NCBI GenBank assembly: GCA_018894105.1
Contig: CM032117.1
Location: 33,150,501-33,214,500, forward strand
DNA from: Jacaranda mimosifolia
Taxonomy: Eukaryota > Streptophyta > Magnoliopsida > Lamiales > Bignoniaceae
Direction: 5' to 3'
DNA length: 64,000 bases
The notes under the pieces are model-generated. The model saw nothing but the letters and a program-made list of their open reading frames with translations. It made no database searches and was not told the DNA's origin. The translations under genes were made by a program, and so were the position numbers. Positions within the stretch are counted from its first letter, which is position 1, and each line of letters begins with the position of its first letter. This document shows positions 56,805-64,000 of the stretch, piece by piece.

Positions 56805-59711
56805 TATCGCACCCCCTCTCGGGACAGCACCCAAGTTGAGGTGTTACCAATTCATTCTTAATTTTAGTTCAAATAATAACTAGGAAACCTATCATTTAAC
56901 CATCTCTAAGGCAAAACAGTCATATTAATCCAAAAGATCATTCTATAAAGTATAATGTATACAACCCAAGTATCAGAATCCAACTCAGTGGAAAATAATT
57001 CATTTATCCCAAAAGATCAATTCATAACATAAAATACGTACATATCCAGTATCTTAAGTTTCATACAAACATTCTCATAACACTTTTCAAGTAATTATCT
57101 TGATCAGGTGACTTAAATGAACAACATCAGCACCTAATCTATTACAAAATCACTCTTGTCTAAAATATGCCTCTACTTCTCAGTTTGACCTATCTGAAGA
57201 CAAATAACAACAAGGGAGTAAGTCCTAAGGACTTAGTGATGGAAAAGAGAATGACAGGACTCAAAAGAAAATGATAAGCAATAAACAAGGCAGTTCGGTA
57301 ACAATGAAAAGTTTAACATGAATCAACATTGTGCAAAGTACACACGATACCAAATATATTAGACTATTGGTCATTCTATCCTTATTATTCCCAGATCAAT
57401 GTGTAGTTACTAGTATCGGACGTCGGTACAGTATAAACAAGACTTCTTTATTGCTCCATTGCTCGAACACTCAGCTCGGCAGGCAGGCAATAACTTTCTT
57501 TTATTGGCATGTTTGATCGCATGCCAGATCCCGCTACTCACAGTTCGTTACCTCCAGCTCCCTATTGAGTCAGGATCGTATATGGGTACTAGTCGGCAGA
57601 TCTGTCACTGTCGGTCCATACCGCCCGGCCGTCTTTTTGATCCTAGCCCTGGGCCCAAATCTCCCCCGTGGCATCCCTTCGGGTGATATCCAGTCCATGG
57701 CATCCCATAGGTTAATGTAATTTAATGCCAACATATATAAGTTGTACCTTTAAACATTAAGTATGATTATAACAGATATGTAGTTGAACCAATAATGTAC
57801 ACTAGCCGGCAAGGCCGTTTAGGGTTCATAACACAAGGCAACCATGTAACATAACAGAAGAATAGATTGACATGATCCTTTTAACAAATAACAGACTTGT
57901 AAGAAGCTAGAAAGTTATGTGGGGATAGCCGGCAAGGTTGTAGGGTACAAGGGACAAAATTTTGATAATGTAAAGAAAGTTTAGGGTACTAGAACAATCA
58001 AAAAACAAAATCGGTATCAAAGATAAACCTCACAGGGGTGTTTAAATTAGACAACGAATAACAAATCGGATTCCAAACACAATTCAAATTTCAAATAAAT
58101 AAAGTACGGTATAGAAACAGAAAACCCGCACAGGTGTTTATCACAAATAACGGATAATTAGAAAAGGTGCCATATTAGCAGACCCTCACCTTTGTAGTTT
58201 TCAGATATAGCAACCACAGTCAGCAATCCTACTGGTTGGCAGGACCCACTTTGTTGTCACCTAACAAAAGGGTATTTCCATTATAATCCTCCTTTGATTC
58301 TTAATACGAAAAATTAAACTATTAACAGTCCCCAAAACCTCTAATTAACCAATTAATACAGTAATCAGGATTCGATCAAATCTATCAGTACGAGATATGC
58401 TAATTAAGATGATTGCTACAGAAATAATTACGAAATTATTTTGATCCCAATGATAGGATGAATTCTAGTCCTTGATTCATAATTCTCAATAAATCGTCCC
58501 AAATTAACAACAACAGTCTATTATAGTTCATTCAACAAGATTAATCCTCCATGTCAATATTTATGTCCCAATTTGCATAATCCTCAAGTGGTTTACATAC
58601 TTAATGCACTCAACTAATCCAATTGCATATAATATGTCAATCCAGGTCCATTATATTATACCATAATCCATGCATTCATATCACACATATATCCAATTCC
58701 TACATCTACTCCTCATTTCTTGGTAAAGATACAAAGCTTCAAATGGAAAGGTACAACATATATATATATATCACGGTACAACCCAAAACTAAATTCTAAG
58801 GTTGGCCATCGGAGTTCTGAAACCACAAACCAATTATACGAGTGCAATCGTCGCGTTGAGGAGATAAAACTGTCTCTCTGCCGCCGCTGCCCACCGAAAA
58901 ATGCAGCGCCACCACCCAGAGAAGCCTATCGCCGTGAGCTTTCCAACACCCAGCTCCATTTTTAGTTTCTTTGCCTGAAAAAACCCCAACGCCACCCGAA
59001 AGCCCTAAAATCACCTTGCTCCGCCGTGAGGTTTTCATCGGATTTCGCCTCCGTTGCTATGTGAAACGGTCATGCAATAACACCACCGAGGTCCTCCAGC
59101 TGAGAGCTCCCAAAAACACTACCTAGAAGTCTGTTTAGGTCGCTGCTTCGCCGTCCATCGAAAATGGGTTTTCTTCAAGCTTCTCGATTACGGTGGTCCA
59201 CCGCTTGGGATGTCGCGTGCAAGGTCTCAACATAAAGCTAGTGAAGTGGGGAAGAGGGTAAACGATTTAGTTGTTGGAGTGATGGCAGGAGTCTCGCCGG
59301 GGATGGTGATGTCCGCAGTGAAGAAGTGAAAGAAAAAGGAGAATGAAGAAAGAAGAAGAAGGAAAGGAAAATGGAGAAGGAAAATAGTGCTGCCCGTTTT
59401 TTATTTAAAATCAAAATTTTCATTTTTGCAATTTAGTCCTTAGTCTATTTTAAGTTAAATCAATTAAGTCCTTGAAACTCTGAAAATTGCCCTTAAGTCC
59501 ATGTTGACCTTATTTCTTCCATGCAAATCCCTCAAGTTCCACTTGAAGCCCAAATAAGTCATCAAAATTTAAATTTTTTACCCCAATACTTTCCAATTTC
59601 TTGCAATTGAGTCCTTCTCAATTATTTTTTTCTAGCTCTAAAATCCGATCAATAAATCTCTTAATTTCTAAATTCTTATTTCCAAAAATACAAAATTTCA
59701 GGGGTGTTACA
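56805..59711 (-). repeat. 5' LTR of G2 (full length, about 2.9 kb)
   Basis: TATCGCACCCCCTCTCGGG...GGGGTGTTACA, 2,907 bases, so the family LTR is about as long as that of G1. The first 200 bases differ from the 3' LTR at roughly one position in ten by my count. Confidence 0.9.
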
Positions 59712-59824
59712 TAAAATGAATTAAAAAAATAGAAAAATAAAAAGGAAAAAGTCTGCAACTCACAAAATAAGGCTGCCACCTAATCCTTCCACCCATGTGA
59801 GTCGGACCCACCATAATTCTACTA

Positions 59825-60135
59825 ACTAAAAAATATTAATATTTTCTTCTAACCATCCTAAAAAGAAAACAAAATAAAGAACAAATATGACAACAAAAAG
59901 TACAATTTTATAAAGCATGGTAAAGTAAAACGACATCGTTTTAACATAAAAAGTCAAGCAAATCAAAACCTACAATTTCTTCTGACCCTTCTTTTAAAAA
60001 TATTCGAAAACCTCAATTTTCTTCTAACTGAGCCTACAACTAAGTGTAAAAGGACAAAACAAGTAACATCTGTCATAGCAAAATGTACTACTCAATAAAG
60101 CATAAGACCTCAAAACGAAGTCGTTTAATAATTAG
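59825..60135. repeat. Minisatellite, two copies right of G2
   Basis: Two diverged copies (59,825-59,955 and 59,985-60,135) share 'TTTTCTTCTAAC', 'ATAAAGCAT' and an 'ACGACATCGTTT'-like word with 52,320-52,440. G2 is thus inserted in a small tandem array. Confidence 0.7.
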
Positions 60136-60189
60136 AAAACAATAAAAAAAAGGTAAAAAAGAAACTTTCATGTGCGCGGCAACTGTTCA

Positions 60190-62400
60190 CACGCTCATTC
60201 ACGTATATATAAGATAGTAATATATTTACATATATGAAAATATTAAAATTTTACTACTTAAAAAATTCTAAAACTTATGCTTACAAATTTAATTAAACTA
60301 ATCATCGAAAAAATTAATTAAATTTAATAATAATTTATTTACTGAATAATGTATTAATTAATTAAATTACTTATTAATTAAATAAAGTATTAGTTATATT
60401 TAATATTTAATGTATTAATTAAATATTACATTTATTCATCTAATAAATAACTTTAGATGTTTTAATTTGATATATAAATAAATTAATCTTCTTAAAAAAA
60501 ATTAATCTTCATTAAATATTAATATTCACATTTATTTAAAATTATTATAAAAAATTAATTATAGTGTGATATTTATTTCATAATCTATTAAGTTTAATAA
60601 ATTAATATTAATACAATTAAAATAATTATCTAGAAAATTAATTAAAATTAAGTAATTTTTTTTATTGTTACTAAGTAATTTATTTATTAAATAATGTATT
60701 AATTAAATAATGAGTTAAAGTAAATAAATAACTTATCAAATTAATTAAATTAATTTATTTCATTATTTAAAAAACTTGCTATGTATATATTAATTATGTT
60801 TCATATTTCATGTATAATTAAATACAACGCTTATTTGTTTAATAAATAATTTAAGATGATTTAGTTTCATATAATATAAGTGAATCGATAAGTCTTATAT
60901 ATACATATATATATATATATTATTTTATTTAAATAAATAAATAAGTTTTATGTATACATGAATTGCAAATAATAAATAGCTAAATAATTATATTTTAAGA
61001 ATAAACAATAATTAGTTTATAATTAATGTACAATAATTAATTTTTTTATATAAGCTGATATCAATAATTATGATATTAGCTGATTTTTTATAATTAAGAT
61101 ATAATTATAATTTCAAACATAATTAATATTTATTAATAAATTCATAAAAATATAAAATTTAAAATAAAGCACAAATTGAATTAATTACATGACATTTTAT
61201 TTCAACAATATATCAATTATTACATCTATATACACACATATCATTCAACTATAAATATACATACATAAATAATATATTACATAAAAAATCACTTCCACCT
61301 TACAACCCAACAAAAAAACAACTAATTTGACATCAACAGTAAAATTTGTCTCCCCGAAAACAAAAAGAAATAAACAACTGATTTTGAAATCATTTTCTAT
61401 ATTTTCCCAAAACAAAATGAAATGCTTGACATATTCTCCAAAATTTCTCCCCAAAACCCATTTTCCCAACATTTTTTCTAGAAAATGGCCAAAACATTGG
61501 AGAATAAAACCAAAGAGATCTGATTTGATTTGCCCACCTTATTTTAGCACTTTTTTTGCACCTAAACGAATTAGTTTTCAAAAAGCCAAAAAATTTAAAA
61601 TAAATATCACGAATTTTTCCCTAACGAATTAGTTCTTTGTAACACCTTACCAAAAATCGCAAAGAACAATTGCCAATTTCCTTGAATTTCCAGTGCCAAT
61701 GGTGTGCAATGTGTGAAAGAAAATGGTGACTAACAGAATTGAAAAGAAAGAGAAGAGAATCGAGACAAAGAGAAAGAGAGGAGGAGGATAAAAACTCTAC
61801 AGCATGGTTTGTTGGAATGGTCGTGGGGATCAGAACGGAGACCACCGTTTCAGTTCCATTGCAATGTCACGAAACGGTTGCGGGTGTTCCACATATTTTT
61901 TTTCTTCTTGAAGTACAAATTTTTTTTAAAAGATTTCTAAAAAAAATTAAAATACAAAAAAATATTTTATTAAGTAATTAGCATAATATTTTTAGTGATA
62001 GATGGATATGCTTTGTTACGACCAATGATATTATCATCATAAATTTTTTGTCTAAGTAATAAAGTAACTGTATATTAAAAACTGTTACAATATAATCAAG
62101 GTAAAATTGACATAATAAAAATAAAAATACTCAAATATTTTAAAAATATTCAAATAATTAGCATATATAAGATTAGTTATCAAAATATCTTTATTTAAGT
62201 AATTACTTAAGGATTAATTATAAAAACAATTAGGTATAATAAAATAATAAAATAATTAAATATTTAACTAATTAATGATTAGTTCATTACTAATTACTTA
62301 TTTATTAAATATAACATGAATATTAAATCAAATTAAAAATAAAAAACTAGATATAAATTAATCATTTATCATTTTTTACCTTTCCCCTAATTTTTGGCCT
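60190..62400. other. Very AT-rich spacer
   Basis: Dominated by AATTAATTAAAT-like words, especially 60,240-61,240. No gene recognised. 61,495-61,570 resembles 63,945-64,000 ('TCTGATTTGATTTGC-CACC'), a dispersed repeat. Confidence 0.65.
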
Positions 62401-62499
62401 TTTTCTTTTTCATATTTTTTTTTCATAATTTATTTCATTTTTTTGGATCTTCTCTTTTTCCACCATTTTTTCATTAATTTATTTCCTTTGTGCCCTTCT

Positions 62500-62752
62500 T
62501 TCTCCTGCCTCCTAGTTTCCCTCTCGTTTATAAACATCTCGCCGGCCGCTGCTTGTCCTCTCCAAGTAGCCTACAAACGTTTTCTGTTTTCTTCGAGAAA
62601 TCAGCGATTCAACTGTATCAAGTTGATTTCTCAGTCATTCAGTCGATCTAAATCCAGTTTATAGTCAATTCTTGTTAATCTTCGATATAGTCCTGAACTT
62701 TGGAATGGCAGCCTCCGTTCCCATTCTGATCCGACCATCTTGGCTGCAATAG
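62500..62752 (+). other. Possible 5' end of a gene (TATA, leader, short ORF)
   Basis: GTTTATAAAC (about 62,527) is followed by a GC-richer leader with 'TTCTTCGAGAAATCAGCG' and then ATG at 62,705, MAASVPILIRPSWLQ, stop at 62,752. The change in composition looks like a real transcription start region, but the ORF is 15 codons and I recognise nothing. It could be a promoter-proximal remnant. Confidence 0.25.
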
Positions 62753-63129
62753 TGGAATCCGACAAATGTTGCTTTGCAGAAGGAGTTTTTACTCATAAAA
62801 GTGGTTACAATCTCTTAGCTGTGAATTCCTCAGTTGGAGGGAATATTTAAGTGATGAAGAAATGACAGAACCCTAATTAATTATCTTGACTAATAACTAT
62901 CTCCTCATTTAACACTAACTGATTGACTATGTTTTACTCCTCTAATCTCTAACACAAATTTGTCCCAAAATGATATTGCTTCGGTTTAGTGGAACGTCAT
63001 TGTCCCTTTTTATTTTTTAAAAGTTGCTATCCTCAAAACGATGTCATTCGGCCTTCATTCTTTTAAATAAAACGCCTGTCGCGCCTCTTTTATTTCCTTA
63101 TCCACACTTTTTACCTTCTTGCCAGATTC

Positions 63130-63137
63130 ATAACATT
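63130..63137. other. Target-site duplication of the hAT-type element (left)
   Basis: ATAACATT, identical to 63936-63943. Confidence 0.85.
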
Positions 63138-63935
63138 TAGGGGCGTAAACGGATATTAAACGGATTAGATACACTTTTTTCATATTCGTATCCGTTTAAC
63201 TTTTTGAATATTCGGATACGGATATGGATACGGATTTGACGGATATTTAAAAATGATATCCAAATTCGTATCCGTTGGATATCGGTCGAATTCAGATATA
63301 TCCGTATTCGTTTATAATTATTTAGATGCATTCATATTTTATTAAACTTGTTCGTATTTAAATTATTATTTTATATTCATATTCAATGATAATTATTTAG
63401 ATATCTATTTACAAATATCTAAATACGTGAATTTATGAACATCTAACAAATACATATTTTTATTAATATAAGGAACTATATAATTTTATTAAAATGAAAC
63501 AATAAAAAAAATAGCATAATCTTTAATTAATTATTGACTTTATAATTGATTATTAGTACTTATTAATAATAATATTAATTATAAAGTCAACCAACAATAA
63601 TTATGTTGATTAACTTTATTCTTCAATTTTTTTCCCTATATTACAATAATTTTTAAAATTTATTCTTTTTTCTTCCCAATTCTTCAATTATAATATACAT
63701 ATACATATATGGATTATGAGATTTTTATTGAAAAATATAAATAATATATTATTTAATAAATAAATATATATATTCGGATCGGATACGCATTTACCATATT
63801 CGTATCCATTTATAATCGGATATTTACTAATCGAATATAGATAATATCCGCTTTAAACGGATGCGGATAAATTTTATTTAAATGGATACGAATGCGAACG
63901 GTAAACGAAGTTTTGAATATCCATTTACAACCCTA
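63138..63935. mobile_element. Non-autonomous hAT-type element, 798 bp
   Basis: Terminal inverted repeats TAGGGGCGTAAACGGATATT and, at the right end, the complement of TAGGGTTGTAAATGGATATT, flanked by a perfect 8-bp duplication ATAACATT. TAGGG(N)TGTAAA ends with 8-bp duplications are typical of hAT elements. Subterminal regions are packed with GGATA(T/C)CC and CGGATACGGATA-like words in both orientations. No transposase is encoded. Confidence 0.85.
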
Positions 63936-64000
63936 ATAACATTTTCAAAAATCTGATTTGATTTGCTCACCTATTTTCGGCACATTTTTGGTGCCCAAAT

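Larger units (their letters stand above)
52446..59711 (-). mobile_element. Defective Ty3/gypsy retrotransposon (element G2)
   Basis: Minus-strand element of 7,266 bases with a perfect TAAAA target duplication. The 3' LTR is 52446-53775 (internally deleted), the polypurine tract is 53776-53787, the internal region runs to 56804, the primer site is 56785-56801 and the 5' LTR is 56805-59711. Internal content in minus order is gag with CCHC knuckles, protease traces, a short RT block, the RNase H end and the integrase zinc region. It has the same collapsed layout as G1. Confidence 0.92.

Overview
The window looks like a gene-poor, transposon-rich stretch of a flowering-plant nuclear genome, probably a eudicot. 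It is AT-rich. It carries Ty3/gypsy and Ty1/copia LTR retrotransposons primed by initiator tRNA-Met, a Mutator-like (MULE) transposon, a Tourist-type MITE and a hAT-type element. The recognisable cellular gene pieces are plant families: peroxisomal citrate synthase, CBL-interacting protein kinase, LRR receptor kinase, midasin, PRP38 and a FRIGIDA-like protein. I found no intact, expressible cellular gene, and no tRNA, rRNA or CRISPR array.

Layout. (1) 1-11,040 is a gene graveyard with every recognisable fragment on the minus strand. A unit of about 4.8 kb is present twice (about 490-3,610 and 5,385-8,515) and carries citrate synthase and CIPK exons. LRR-RLK, midasin and PRP38 fragments follow. 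Exon borders keep their splice sites in most of these fragments, so they are genomic rather than processed copies; the PRP38 piece shows no intron. (2) 11,230-12,764 is AT-rich spacer. (3) 12,765 to about 21,205 is a decayed minus-strand gypsy element with one LTR of about 3.1 kb and one truncated LTR. (4) About 21,206-34,280 is a large MULE: a nearly complete transposase on the plus strand (23,369-25,167) and a convergent Ulp1/C48-type protease gene on the minus strand (26,830-30,195). Nearly all other sequence in it is tandem repeats in five arrays that share a TGTACTTCA-like core word. (5) 34,280-40,240 is AT-rich spacer with a candidate Helitron end, a Tourist MITE and small repeats. (6) 40,240 to about 44,350 is a 3'-truncated minus-strand copia element. 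(7) 44,650-52,000 holds pieces of a decayed minus-strand gene, part FRIGIDA-like. A complete plus-strand copia element (45,230-51,615) is inserted in one of its exons with a perfect 5-bp target duplication, and that element itself carries a solo LTR. (8) 52,446-59,711 is a second gypsy element with a perfect TAAAA target duplication, sitting in a short minisatellite. (9) 59,717-64,000 is very AT-rich spacer, with a possible gene 5' end near 62.5 kb and a hAT-type element at 63,138-63,935.

How the parts relate. The two gypsy elements share the same collapsed internal structure, which suggests a defective family mobilised in trans. The MULE is the most distinctive object: two convergent ORFs embedded in several independent satellite families built on one core word. 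Coordinates of decayed features are approximate. All family calls come from reading translated motifs by eye, not from database searches.
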